10,482 nt of DNA from QFOX01 sp044237845 (GTDB taxonomy: Bacteria > Pseudomonadota > Alphaproteobacteria > Rickettsiales > UBA3002): assembly GCA_044237845.1 (NCBI GenBank), contig JBIIEL010000046.1, positions 1 to 10,482 on the forward strand, read 5' to 3'. How positions within the stretch are numbered: the stretch's first letter is position 1; each line of letters starts with the position of its first letter. A model generated the notes under the pieces. That model worked only from the letters and a program-made list of their open reading frames with translations, did not search any database and was not told the DNA's origin. The translations under genes and the position numbers were made by a program. This document shows, in pieces, positions 1 to 6,560 of the stretch.

Positions 1-2
1 GT

Positions 3-134
3 AGCGAACTACATAACATACTGGCTAATAAAGCCATGAATCCTGAAGTTCCTGTTCTCACCTCCCTTGAGGTCGGCAAATACGATGGGCTGTTACACGC
101 TATGTTAGACAAGCAACACACCACTACCCATTGA
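3..134 (+). CDS. C-terminal fragment of an unidentified gene
   Basis: A reading frame is open from the window edge (first full codon at 3) to a TGA at 132-134, giving 43 codons that end in LDKQHTTTH. I do not recognise the family. It does not look like the Fis-type helix-turn-helix end of NtrC, the gene often found before ntrY in alphaproteobacteria. Support is modest: an open frame of this length can occur by chance, but an 8-bp inverted repeat begins at the stop codon and no other frame is open here. It could be the end of a real upstream gene or noncoding DNA. Confidence 0.4.
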   Translation, partial: SELHNILANKAMNPEVPVLTSLEVGKYDGLLHAMLDKQHTTTH

Positions 135-175
135 TCTTTCGTACTTCACTCTTTGTGGTGCGGGCGAGAAAGATC
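133..175. repeat. Inverted repeat after the first gene fragment
   Basis: GATCTTTC (133-140) and GAAAGATC (168-175) are perfect 8-bp arms around a 27-nt centre. The centre holds a small CAC/GTG stem. The left arm overlaps the TGA at 132-134. There is no T-tract after the right arm, so this is at best a weak or factor-assisted terminator for the upstream gene. The remainder up to the ntrY start (176-255) shows no convincing promoter. Confidence 0.35.
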
Positions 176-255
176 GAAGCCTACGAATAGACCAATTCCG
201 CCATTCTTCGGGTTTCACTAGCCCCCACTCCCCGTTTCGGCTATGGAATTTTCCT

Positions 256-2427
256 ATGAGCACTGCCGAGACCATCCCCAGCCACAGCTCCTTCATGAAG
301 GAAGCCCGCGCGCATTATCGCATGCGTGGCGGCAAGGCGTTGGCCATTCTCACCGGGCTGCTGTTCCTCGCGCTACTGTTTCTCATCGTGCAGGCGCGGA
401 TGAAACTCATCCCCACCATGACCCCGCATCTCACCATGCTCTCGGCACTACTCATCCTCGCGCTGATGCTGGTTGTGGTTTCCTACGCGGTATTTCGCCG
501 CGCAACTCTCCTCTGGAAACGCGCACATGACGGTGTGCTCGGCACCCGTCTGCAATCGCGGATTATTGTTATGTTCTCGGCCATCGCCATTCTGCCGACG
601 CTGGTGGTGGCGAGTTTTTCCATTCTGTTTTTCAATATCGGTATCAAGTCGTGGTTCGATACGCAGGTCGTTACCGCGCTGGAAAATTCCGTCAGCATTT
701 CGCGCGCCTATATCGACGAACATAAAGGCGCCATCCGCAACGAGGCCCTCAGCCTCAGTCAGTCGCTGCACAACGACATTCCCCTCGCCCTCAGCAATCC
801 CGAAGCATTTTCTATGCTGCTCAACCGGCATGGTCAGGAGCATCGCCTCTCAGAAGTGATTGTCATGGACCGCTCGGTGGTAATTGCACGCAACAGTCTT
901 AGTTTCTCTCTGATGTTCGAACGTCTGCCCGAGGCGGTCATCAGCCGTGCGGATAGCGGCGATGTGGCGATTTTTGGTGATGACCGCGACAAAATTCAGG
1001 CGGTGATCAAAATCTCCTCGCATCCGGATCTCTACCTCATGATTGTGCGCATGGTCGACCCCACCGTGCTCAATCATATGCAAACCGCACTGCAAACGGT
1101 GAACGAATACCACACGCTCGATAAGCAACTCTCACAATTGCAGGAGCAGTTTCTGATTGTGTTTATCCTGATGGCGCTGCTGGTGCTTCTGGCCTCGCTC
1201 TGGGCGGGCATGCTGCTCGCCATGCGCCTCATTGAACCGCTACGCGCGCTGATGAGCGCGACCGACCGTGTGCGCGGCGGCGACTACACTATTCGCGTGC
1301 CGGAAGGGCGGGCAGATGATGAAATCGGCAATCTCGGCCGCACCTTCAACCGCATGACCGGACAGCTGGAAACCCAGCGTCACGACCTGATGGAAGCGAC
1401 CCGCACCATCGACGAACGCCGCCGCTTCACCGAGGCCGTGCTTTCGGGGGTATCTGCGGGGATTTTGGCGCTCAACAATGCGCGCCATGTCACCCTGACC
1501 AACCGCAGCGCGCCAGAGCTTCTGGGGCGCGACGGCAGCATTGTCGGGCTTTCGGTGACAGAGCTTCTGCCAGAAATTCCTCCACTGATAGAAGCAGTCA
1601 ACACCAAGCCTGATAAGCTCGCGAGTGCGGATATGGTGATTCTCAACGGCACCACGCGCCGCACCTTGCATGTACAGGTCACCGCCGAGAAACTGGGCGA
1701 TGCGATTGAAGGCTATATCGTCACATTTGACGACATCACCGCGCTGGTTTCCGCGCAACGCAGCGCCGCCTGGGCGGATGTGGCGCGCCGCATTGCGCAT
1801 GAAATTAAAAATCCGCTGACACCAATTACGCTTTCTGCTGAGCGTATTCGCAAAAAATTTGCGCCCAGCGAAGGCAGCGAGGAGCGCGAGTCCTTCGACA
1901 AATACCTCGACACCATCTCGCGCCATGTGCGCGACATCGGCCGGATGGTCGAGGAATTCGTGACCTATGCACGGCTGCCGCAATCAGTCTTTGCAGAAGA
2001 AAATCTAGTCGCCATCGTAAAAAAGGCAGCGTTCTCCGCACAGACCACTCACCCGGAAATCCGCTATACACAACAACTACCCGGCAATGCTGTCCTCATG
2101 ATGTGCGACGAAGCGCAGCTCGGACAAACGCTGCTCAACCTGCTCAAGAACGCGGCAGAGGCGCTCGAAGCTGCCGAGAAAAAAGAAATCACTATTACAC
2201 TCGATGTCTCTGAAACCACTATCACCTTACGTGTGGATGATACCGGCGTGGGCTTCCCGGCAGATAAAATCACCACGCTCACCGAGCCCTACGTCACCAC
2301 CCGCGCGAAGGGTACCGGCCTCGGCCTTGCCATCGTTAAGCGTACGGTGGAGGAACATAAAGGCACCCTCACCCTCACCAACCGCGAGGGTGGCGGCGCA
2401 TGTGTCACGATGGTTTTCCCACGCTAG
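256..2427 (+). CDS. ntrY: NtrY-type membrane sensor histidine kinase
   Basis: This 723-residue protein is the kinase of the NtrY-NtrX two-component system. It autophosphorylates and passes phosphate to NtrX at the inner membrane. Three hydrophobic helices lie near residues 28-46, 59-80 and 103-126. A periplasmic sensor region follows, then a fourth helix near 300-323. After that come HAMP (about 324-377), PAS (about 388-498), the dimerisation/phosphoacceptor domain with His515 in RRIAHEIKNPLTPI, and the ATPase domain with N-box Asn632 (LLNLLKNAAEAL), G1 box D661-DTGVG and G2 box G686-TGLGLA. Length and order match alphaproteobacterial NtrY. The ATG at 256 is chosen because the protein starts naturally there; only a weak GGA lies upstream, and the ATG at 243 is out of frame. 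ntrX follows after 203 bp, further than is usual for this pair. Confidence 0.95.
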   Translation: MSTAETIPSHSSFMKEARAHYRMRGGKALAILTGLLFLALLFLIVQARMKLIPTMTPHLTMLSALLILALMLVVVSYAVFRRATLLWKRAHDGVLGTRLQSRIIVMFSAIAILPTLVVASFSILFFNIGIKSWFDTQVVTALENSVSISRAYIDEHKGAIRNEALSLSQSLHNDIPLALSNPEAFSMLLNRHGQEHRLSEVIVMDRSVVIARNSLSFSLMFERLPEAVISRADSGDVAIFGDDRDKIQAVIKISSHPDLYLMIVRMVDPTVLNHMQTALQTVNEYHTLDKQLSQLQEQFLIVFILMALLVLLASLWAGMLLAMRLIEPLRALMSATDRVRGGDYTIRVPEGRADDEIGNLGRTFNRMTGQLETQRHDLMEATRTIDERRRFTEAVLSGVSAGILALNNARHVTLTNRSAPELLGRDGSIVGLSVTELLPEIPPLIEAVNTKPDKLASADMVILNGTTRRTLHVQVTAEKLGDAIEGYIVTFDDITALVSAQRSAAWADVARRIAHEIKNPLTPITLSAERIRKKFAPSEGSEERESFDKYLDTISRHVRDIGRMVEEFVTYARLPQSVFAEENLVAIVKKAAFSAQTTHPEIRYTQQLPGNAVLMMCDEAQLGQTLLNLLKNAAEALEAAEKKEITITLDVSETTITLRVDDTGVGFPADKITTLTEPYVTTRAKGTGLGLAIVKRTVEEHKGTLTLTNREGGGACVTMVFPR

Positions 2428-2525
2428 CGGTGGGCGCAACCGTTGCAAAACCGCCACAGGACGAGGATGTGCCTTGCTACCAGATACGGTAGTGAAAAAA
2501 ATCACACCCCCCACAAAAATTAATT

Positions 2526-2543
2526 CTTGCCAAACTTGGCAAG
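2526..2543. promoter_or_regulatory. 18-bp palindrome in the ntrY-ntrX gap (possible NtrX site)
   Basis: CTTGCCAA-AC-TTGGCAAG has perfect 8-bp arms around two bases. The tiny centre and the absence of a following T-run argue against a terminator and for a dimer-binding operator. Its core is CAA-N2-TTG. From memory, CAAN2-5TTG is a motif reported for alphaproteobacterial NtrX, which would suggest autoregulation 88 bp before the ntrX start. The sequence shows only the palindrome; the regulator is inferred. Confidence 0.5.
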
Positions 2544-2581
2544 GCTATGTAACTTTTGGGCAACAGCAAAAAATGGCACGC

Positions 2582-2611
2582 TTCGCAAGCAAATAAGTTA
2601 AACATTATAAA
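2582..2611 (+). promoter_or_regulatory. Possible internal promoter for ntrX
   Basis: TTCGCA (2582-2587) and TATAAA (2606-2611) are separated by 18 bp. The -10 is good and the -35 mediocre. Transcription would begin near 2618 and give a very short leader before the AGAAGG ribosome-binding site at 2616-2621. The long gap after ntrY makes a separate ntrX promoter plausible, but this is a pattern match only. Confidence 0.3.
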
Positions 2612-2630
2612 AGCGAGAAGGTTGCTACTC

Positions 2631-4022
2631 ATGGCTGCAGATATCCTTGTCATTGATGACGAATCCGACATTACCTCCCTCATTTCTGACATTTTGACGG
2701 ACGAAAAATACAACGTCCGCGTCGCCAATAATTCTGACCGTGCACTGAAGTCTCTTGCTGAGCGCGTTCCCTCCGCCATCATCCTCGACATCTGGCTGCA
2801 AGGTTCGGAACTCGATGGTCTGGGCATTCTTGAAATCGTACAGAAAAAATACGCCCATGTGCCGGTCATCATGATCTCTGGCCACGGCAACATCGAAACG
2901 GCGGTTTCCGCCATCCGCATGGGTGCCTATGACTATATCGAAAAACCCTTCACCGCCGAACGCCTCATGATCATCGTCAAGCGCGCGCTCGAAGCAGCTA
3001 AACTCCGCCATGAGAATCTGGAGCTGAAAAAGCGCGGTGGCAACGAAAGCGAACTGATTGGTAATTCCGCTGCCATCAATACCGTGCGCCAAACGGTGGA
3101 GAAAGTAGCGCCGACCAATTCCCGCGTGCTGATTACCGGCGCACCAGGCACAGGCAAGGAACTCATCGCGCGCCTCATCCATTCGCGCTCGATGCGTGGC
3201 CATGCAGCATTTGTGGTGCTCAACGCGGCCGCCCTCACCCCCTCGCGGATCGAGGCAGAGCTGTTCGGCACCGAGGATACCAACCCCAATGGCGGCGCGG
3301 AGAAACTCGGCCTGCTGGAGCGGGCTCATGGTGGCACCTTGTTCATCGACGAAGTGGCCGACATGCATATGGAAACGCAAGGCCGCCTGCTGCGCGCACT
3401 GCAGGAGCAATCGTTTGAGCGCGTGCGCGGCAACAAGCGCGTAAGCGTCGATGTGCGCGTCATTGCGGCTACCAATAAAGACCTGCAGGACGAAATCGCG
3501 CAGGGTCGCTTCCGTGAAGATCTATATTACCGCCTCAACGTGGTGCCGCTGCGTATGCCAACCCTGCGCGAGCGCCGCGACGACGTGGCTGCGCTTTCCT
3601 CGCATTTCCTCAAGCGTGCGGCGGATGCAATGGGGCTTGCTACCCGCGCGCTGGGCGAAGACGCCCTAGCGGTACTGCAATCCTATAACTGGCCGGGCAA
3701 CGTGCGCCAGCTGCGCAACGTGATGGAGTGGCTGATTATCATGGCGCAAGTGGGTGCGAATGGTGAAATCACCGCCGATTCGCTACCGCCGGAGCTGATT
3801 GATTCGAACATCACCGTGATGCGCCCCGAGCTTTCGACCGATATTATGTCGATGCCGCTGCGTGAAGCACGTGAGACGTTCGAGAAGCAATATCTTGCCG
3901 CGCAGATTAATCGTTTCGGCGGCAACATCAGCAAAACCTCGAACTTTGTCGGCATGGAGCGCTCAGCGCTGCACCGCAAGCTCAAGATGCTGGGTATTGG
4001 TAACGAGGAAAAAGCGGCCTAA
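2631..4022 (+). CDS. ntrX: NtrX-type response regulator (AAA+/Fis HTH)
   Basis: This 463-residue response regulator is the partner of NtrY. The receiver domain (about 1-120) has acidic residues D9-D10, phosphoacceptor Asp53 and Lys105. The AAA+ domain (about 145-390) has Walker A G170APGTGKE, Walker B with D240-E241 in GGTLFIDEVADM, and a downstream RFREDLYYRLNV stretch. A Fis-type helix-turn-helix closes the protein (about 425-458, GGNISKTSNFVGMERSALHRKL). After ELFG, where sigma54 activators carry GAFTGA, this protein reads GTEDTNPNGGAEKLG (from residue 213), so the sigma54-contact loop is missing. As far as I recall, alphaproteobacterial NtrX proteins share this. The ATG at 2631 is preferred over the in-frame ATG at 2556 because the receiver fold starts immediately after it and AGAAGG lies 9 bp upstream. 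Confidence 0.95.
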   Translation: MAADILVIDDESDITSLISDILTDEKYNVRVANNSDRALKSLAERVPSAIILDIWLQGSELDGLGILEIVQKKYAHVPVIMISGHGNIETAVSAIRMGAYDYIEKPFTAERLMIIVKRALEAAKLRHENLELKKRGGNESELIGNSAAINTVRQTVEKVAPTNSRVLITGAPGTGKELIARLIHSRSMRGHAAFVVLNAAALTPSRIEAELFGTEDTNPNGGAEKLGLLERAHGGTLFIDEVADMHMETQGRLLRALQEQSFERVRGNKRVSVDVRVIAATNKDLQDEIAQGRFREDLYYRLNVVPLRMPTLRERRDDVAALSSHFLKRAADAMGLATRALGEDALAVLQSYNWPGNVRQLRNVMEWLIIMAQVGANGEITADSLPPELIDSNITVMRPELSTDIMSMPLREARETFEKQYLAAQINRFGGNISKTSNFVGMERSALHRKLKMLGIGNEEKAA

Positions 4023-4042
4023 CGCCAGCTTTCCGCCTCATA

Positions 4043-4076
4043 AAAAAACGCGGCGTTTTACAACGTCGCGTTTTTT
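4043..4076. terminator. Bidirectional intrinsic terminator between ntrX and the DUF2061 gene
   Basis: A 15-bp stem (4043-4057 with 4062-4076) includes one G-U pair at 4053/4066 and closes a TTAC loop. An A6 run on the left and a T6 run on the right give a U-tract in both directions. It ends ntrX (stop at 4022) and the convergent DUF2061 gene, whose stop codon (4077-4075) overlaps the edge of the stem. Confidence 0.9.
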
Positions 4077-4278
4077 ATACGCCCAAAAATTTACGCCAAC
4101 CACGTTCATGGAAATAAAAGGTGCAAGTCTGCACCATAGGTTCAATGAGGCCGATAGTCAGAGCTATTGCCAAATTACCAGACAGAACATAGGCCACCGT
4201 CACTGCAACGCAGACATGCATTACACCGTAGCTCACTGTTTTTGCAACAACCGCATGGGAACGAATATACGCAGCCAT
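4075..4278 (-). CDS. DUF2061-like small membrane protein
   Basis: This 67-residue protein has two hydrophobic stretches (about 14-33 and 36-52). It ends in an aromatic/charged tail, FYFHERGWRKF, typical of the DUF2061 family of small predicted inner-membrane proteins, whose biochemical role is unknown. The start at 4278 is chosen over an in-frame ATG at 4326 because an excellent ribosome-binding site (GAGAGGTGAT, matching AGGTGAT of the anti-SD) lies directly before it. The longer start would also put the N-terminus inside the upstream Fur-like box. The gene converges on ntrX, and its promoter overlaps a Fur-type palindrome, so iron control is the most specific hint to its role. The family call rests on remembered pattern, not a search. 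Confidence 0.8.
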   Translation of the reverse strand: MAAYIRSHAVVAKTVSYGVMHVCVAVTVAYVLSGNLAIALTIGLIEPMVQTCTFYFHERGWRKFLGV

Positions 4279-4298
4279 ATCACCTCTCTTATGATGCC

Positions 4299-4327
4299 AT
4301 AGTACACAATTGAGAATCATTATCAAT
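4299..4327 (-). promoter_or_regulatory. Predicted promoter with overlapping Fur-type box for the DUF2061 gene
   Basis: ATTGAGAATCATTATCAAT (4309-4327) is a 19-bp palindrome with a single mismatch between its arms (4314 against 4322). It matches the classic Fur 7-1-7 pattern TGATAAT-N-ATTATCA at 14 of 15 positions (4311-4325). On the minus strand, -35 TTGATA (4326-4321) and -10 TACTAT (4304-4299) are 16 bp apart, so the box covers the -35 and most of the spacer. Binding there would block RNA polymerase. The box lies between the carbonic anhydrase stop and the DUF2061 start. Irr or another Fur-family protein could also be the binder. Confidence 0.7.
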
Positions 4328-4332
4328 AATAA

Positions 4333-4971
4333 TTAGGCTTCCATCCAAGCCTGCGCGTCTGCATCGTAGATGTAGAGTACACCGAGCGCGACGTCGAACC
4401 ACGCGCCGATGAGGGAGATTTCGCCCTTAGACTCCAGCGCGCTGATCCAGGGGAAGCTATGCAGGTTCTCCAGCGAATGCACCACACTTGCCCGCTCGAT
4501 GAGTGTGAGATGTTCATGCACGCCACAACCTTCCGGGCACGGCACACCTTTGATGACCTCTTCCACATCCGACATCCATTTACCGATGAAGTCGCTTTTC
4601 GAAAGCGGATTCGACGGACCGGATGCTGCTGCAATACCGCCGCAGCGCCCATGCCCCATCACCACGATATTGCGTACCCCGAGCCCATGTACCGCAAACT
4701 CGAGCGCGGCGCTGGTGGAGTGGCGCTCGCCATCCGGCGCATAGGGTGGCACGAGGTTTGCCACGTTGCGCACCACAAACAGTTCACCGGCAGAGGCATC
4801 GAAGATGGTCTCCGGCGCCGCGCGTGAATCACAACAGGCGATCACCATCGTCTGCGGTTTCTGATTTTTTACCGCCAGCTCCATATAGCGCTGGGCATGG
4901 CGGGCATATTTGAATTCGCGGAACTTGGCGTAACCCTTCGCCAGCACCTCGGGCAGTAACGACTTTTCCAT
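4333..4971 (-). CDS. Beta-class carbonic anhydrase
   Basis: This 212-residue protein interconverts CO2 and bicarbonate in the cytoplasm, supplying bicarbonate for carboxylases. The zinc-site signatures are clear. Cys46 and the Asp48-Arg50 dyad lie in CCDSR, and His107 and Cys110 lie in GHGRCGG. Length is normal for bacterial beta enzymes (about 200-220 residues), and there is no signal peptide. The ATG at 4971 is the only start after an in-frame TAG upstream. No Shine-Dalgarno sequence precedes it, but a good promoter ends so close that transcription should begin at the ATG itself. It lies downstream of, and on the same strand as, the unrelated four-helix membrane gene. Its 3' end abuts the Fur-type box of the DUF2061 gene. 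Confidence 0.95.
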   Translation of the reverse strand: MEKSLLPEVLAKGYAKFREFKYARHAQRYMELAVKNQKPQTMVIACCDSRAAPETIFDASAGELFVVRNVANLVPPYAPDGERHSTSAALEFAVHGLGVRNIVVMGHGRCGGIAAASGPSNPLSKSDFIGKWMSDVEEVIKGVPCPEGCGVHEHLTLIERASVVHSLENLHSFPWISALESKGEISLIGAWFDVALGVLYIYDADAQAWMEA

Positions 4972-4977
4972 GCGTGG

Positions 4978-5006
4978 TGTATAGCCTAGACGACGCGTGA
5001 TGACAA
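4978..5006 (-). promoter_or_regulatory. Promoter of the carbonic anhydrase gene, predicted leaderless
   Basis: On the minus strand, -35 TTGTCA (5006-5001; 5 of 6 consensus) and -10 TATACA (4983-4978; 4 of 6) are exactly 17 bp apart. The -10 ends 6 nt before the ATG, which places the start site at or next to 4971. Together with the absent ribosome-binding site, this predicts a leaderless mRNA. Confidence 0.55.
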
Positions 5007-5084
5007 CTCTTGGAATGCGATATGGAGGTCTGTTGGCTGCACCGCTCGCCCCACGTTATAAGAAGACACAAGGCAAACTGAGGT

Positions 5085-5103
5085 TCTCAAAACCCGTACT
5101 TAG
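5085..5103 (+). repeat. Direct repeat 1, left copy
   Basis: TCTCAAAACCCGTACTTAG here recurs at 5787-5807 with two one-base insertions. The pair brackets the AT-rich four-helix membrane protein gene about 702 bp apart. It may be a relic of an insertion boundary; function unknown. Confidence 0.5.
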
Positions 5104-5146
5104 CTGTCATGAATACTACGCTAGCGATTGGTATGTTGACAGCTAA
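5100..5146. repeat. Inverted repeat downstream of the four-helix membrane gene
   Basis: TTAGCTGTCA (5100-5109) and TGACAGCTAA (5137-5146) form a perfect 10-bp stem around 27 nt. The loop contains the palindrome CGCTAGCG (5119-5126). It sits 3 bp past the stop of the membrane gene (5149), so it may help end that transcript, but no T-tract follows on the minus strand. It overlaps the left direct repeat and could equally mark an insertion boundary. Confidence 0.5.
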
Positions 5147-5148
5147 AA

Positions 5149-5613
5149 TCAGTTTGAAGCTAGCTTGATGGATGAGTTTAATCTCCAATAAAAATACAGT
5201 GTAAAAGCAGTCATGAATAATAAATCGTAGAAAGTACTGCTATCAGGAATTTCACCTTGCGAAGTGGACGCAACAATTCCAAAAAATATTCCTACCACTA
5301 TAAAAATCACAAATGCCTGGATAAATACAGGAAATCCGATGCTGACGTATCGTTCTATAAATTCCTTGTCATCTCCCGCTTTGTTGGTCCTGTAACAGAT
5401 AATGGTTCCTAAAATTGTAATCACCAATATAACAATATCTGTGTAAAAATCCCATTGATTAGGGGTTTTGGGATAAATAGCAGAAATAACAAACGAGGAC
5501 ATTATTGCCGTACCTAAGACTGTAAAAATCAGGAGATATAAAAATCGTTCCTTAGAAGGCACTGCATTATTTTTGAAACGTAAAGCCAATTCTCTATCTT
5601 TGATGAAATTCAT
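5149..5613 (-). CDS. Unrecognised four-helix membrane protein
   Basis: This 154-residue protein matches no family I can name. Four hydrophobic segments lie near residues 24-46, 57-74, 91-115 and 127-143. Between the second and third is a charged loop (about 75-90, NKAGDDKEFIERY). There is no signal-peptide cleavage motif, so both ends are probably cytoplasmic. The start is well supported: AAGGAG (5628-5623) lies 9 nt before the ATG at 5613. Base composition is clearly more AT-rich than the ntrYX, aminopeptidase and fliF genes, and imperfect direct repeats bracket the gene. Both suggest horizontal acquisition. A 9-bp inverted repeat lies 46-71 bp upstream of the start. The function cannot be inferred; four small helices fit many accessory membrane proteins. 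Confidence 0.8.
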   Translation of the reverse strand: MNFIKDRELALRFKNNAVPSKERFLYLLIFTVLGTAIMSSFVISAIYPKTPNQWDFYTDIVILVITILGTIICYRTNKAGDDKEFIERYVSIGFPVFIQAFVIFIVVGIFFGIVASTSQGEIPDSSTFYDLLFMTAFTLYFYWRLNSSIKLASN

Positions 5614-5658
5614 ATTGATCCACTCCTTGTTACTGTTCTTAGTAGTTTATTTTTCTCC

Positions 5659-5684
5659 CCAAACTACACTACAGCGTAGTTTGG
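5659..5684. promoter_or_regulatory. Inverted repeat upstream of the four-helix membrane gene
   Basis: CCAAACTAC (5659-5667) and GTAGTTTGG (5676-5684) are perfect 9-bp arms with an 8-nt centre. A further TAGTTT lies at 5643-5648. It sits 46-71 bp before the start codon at 5613, where an operator or leader hairpin would be expected. No run of T follows in either direction, which argues against an intrinsic terminator. Confidence 0.45.
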
Positions 5685-5786
5685 CAGCAACTCTCAACTG
5701 CGTTTATATCACCAAACCACTGAATTGTCTTGACTAAAAAATCCCATGCCGACTTTTCCCAAGTACGGAAAAATATAATAACGCGC

Positions 5787-5807
5787 TCTCAAACACCCGT
5801 ACTTTAG
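5787..5807 (+). repeat. Direct repeat 1, right copy
   Basis: This partner of 5085-5103 has 19 of 21 positions matching, with two single-base gaps. Its CCGTACTT part also forms an inverted repeat with AAGTACGG at 5761-5768. Confidence 0.5.
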
Positions 5808-5952
5808 AAAGAATCGCGCGGATTTTTTTATTCTCAAGTCAGGACAAAATCGCGTGAGGCACAGAAAACCTAAGGTTTTTATAACCTCCAAAAACTGCCA
5901 AAAAAACAATTTCCGAAAATACATGGAGGGGCGTAGCGAAAGGATTTCGAAC

Positions 5953-5990
5953 CTGCCTCCCGGATTTGATAGCAATTTTACAACATCGAA
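5953..5990 (+). repeat. Direct repeat 2, left copy (distal side of the L,D-transpeptidase gene)
   Basis: A 38-bp stretch (CTGCC, then GATTTGATAGCAATTTTAC, then TCGAA) matches 6561-6596 with a few changes. The core at 5963-5981 agrees with 6570-6587 except for one extra T. Just before it (5933-5957), the minus strand reads like a degraded tRNA 3' end: AGGTTCGAAATCCT followed by CGCCCCTCCA. Confidence 0.6.
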
Positions 5991-6002
5991 TAAACTATAT
6001 TT

Positions 6003-6043
6003 CTAGTGAAGTAATTGACCGAATTATCGGCCAGACTCACTAG
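6003..6043. terminator. Nested hairpin downstream of the L,D-transpeptidase gene
   Basis: CTAGTGA(A)GT (6003-6012) pairs with ACTCACTAG (6035-6043) in a 9-bp stem with one bulged A. Inside is a second small stem, CCGA-ATTA-TCGG (6019-6030). It begins 12 bp beyond the stop at 6055, a suitable place for transcript termination or 3'-end protection, but no T-tract follows on the minus strand. Confidence 0.4.
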
Positions 6044-6054
6044 TGGTGCAGCAT

Positions 6055-6543
6055 TTATGGATTAATGGTTACCCTTGTTCCATTAGGAACGATATCCCAG
6101 ATTTCTTCAATTTGCTTATTGGTAACTGATATGCAACCCCACGTCCAATCACCTGCGGATTTAGCAGTAACCAATTCAGGGTTTTTTGTGCCGTTGGGCA
6201 GGCCGTGAATCATAATATCGCCGCCGGGCGATTTACCGAGTTTTTTGGCATTATCAATATCCTGCTTGTTTGGATATGAAATGCGCAAGGAGCGATGAAA
6301 TTGACTACCAGGATTGCGGCCAGAAATTATATATTCACCTTCAGGGGTTTTCTTATCACCCTCAATCTGCTTAGCCCCAACCGGATTCGCACCAAGCATA
6401 ATGTCATAAGTTTTGATAACCTTACTGTCGGAGAGAAGTTCCATTTTGCGATCAGCCTTATTAATAACAACATGGTCAATTTTTTCTGCGGCATAAGAAG
6501 CGAAAGATATAAAAACACTTAATATTGCGAATATATATTTCAT
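6055..6543 (-). CDS. Secreted L,D-transpeptidase (YkuD domain)
   Basis: This 162-residue protein probably forms or edits peptidoglycan 3-3 crosslinks or anchors proteins to the wall, outside the inner membrane. A signal peptide (1-18) ends at SYA before AEK. The YkuD fold fills the rest, with catalytic His113 in IMIHGLPNG and nucleophile Cys137 in DWTWGCISVTN, the form of the S/T-x-G-C motif found in short single-domain YkuD proteins. There is no LysM or other wall-binding domain. The ATG at 6543 follows AGGA (6556-6553) at 9 nt. Composition is AT-richer than the flanking core genes, and 36-38-bp direct repeats bracket the gene, so acquisition is likely. It lies 112 bp from the tRNA-Ser 3' end on the same strand. 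Confidence 0.92.
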   Translation of the reverse strand: MKYIFAILSVFISFASYAAEKIDHVVINKADRKMELLSDSKVIKTYDIMLGANPVGAKQIEGDKKTPEGEYIISGRNPGSQFHRSLRISYPNKQDIDNAKKLGKSPGGDIMIHGLPNGTKNPELVTAKSAGDWTWGCISVTNKQIEEIWDIVPNGTRVTINP

Positions 6544-6560
6544 AATACTTTATCCTACGA

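Larger units (their letters stand above)
5685..6002. other. AT-rich stretch without a convincing gene
   Basis: No open frame here has a credible start; the longest, 88 codons on the minus strand, begins with TTG. The stretch holds several short palindromes. TTTTCC/GGAAAA lies at 5754-5772. AAGTACGG (5761-5768) faces CCGTACTT (5797-5804). AAAACC-TAA-GGTTTT lies at 5865-5879 and is followed by one more T, so it is a weak plus-strand terminator at best. It also carries the right copy of direct repeat 1 and the left copy of direct repeat 2. It looks like accumulated insertion debris. Confidence 0.6.

Noticed and set aside
1240..1983. 247-codon minus-strand open frame opposite ntrY
   Set aside because: It lies within the well-supported kinase gene and has low-complexity Arg/His/Ala composition and no domain.
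2625..3410. 261-codon minus-strand open frame opposite ntrX
   Set aside because: It is antisense to conserved receiver and AAA+ domains, with no motif of its own.
5709..5975. 88-codon minus-strand open frame
   Set aside because: It starts with TTG without a ribosome-binding site, runs through repeat and tRNA-like debris, and has no recognisable features.
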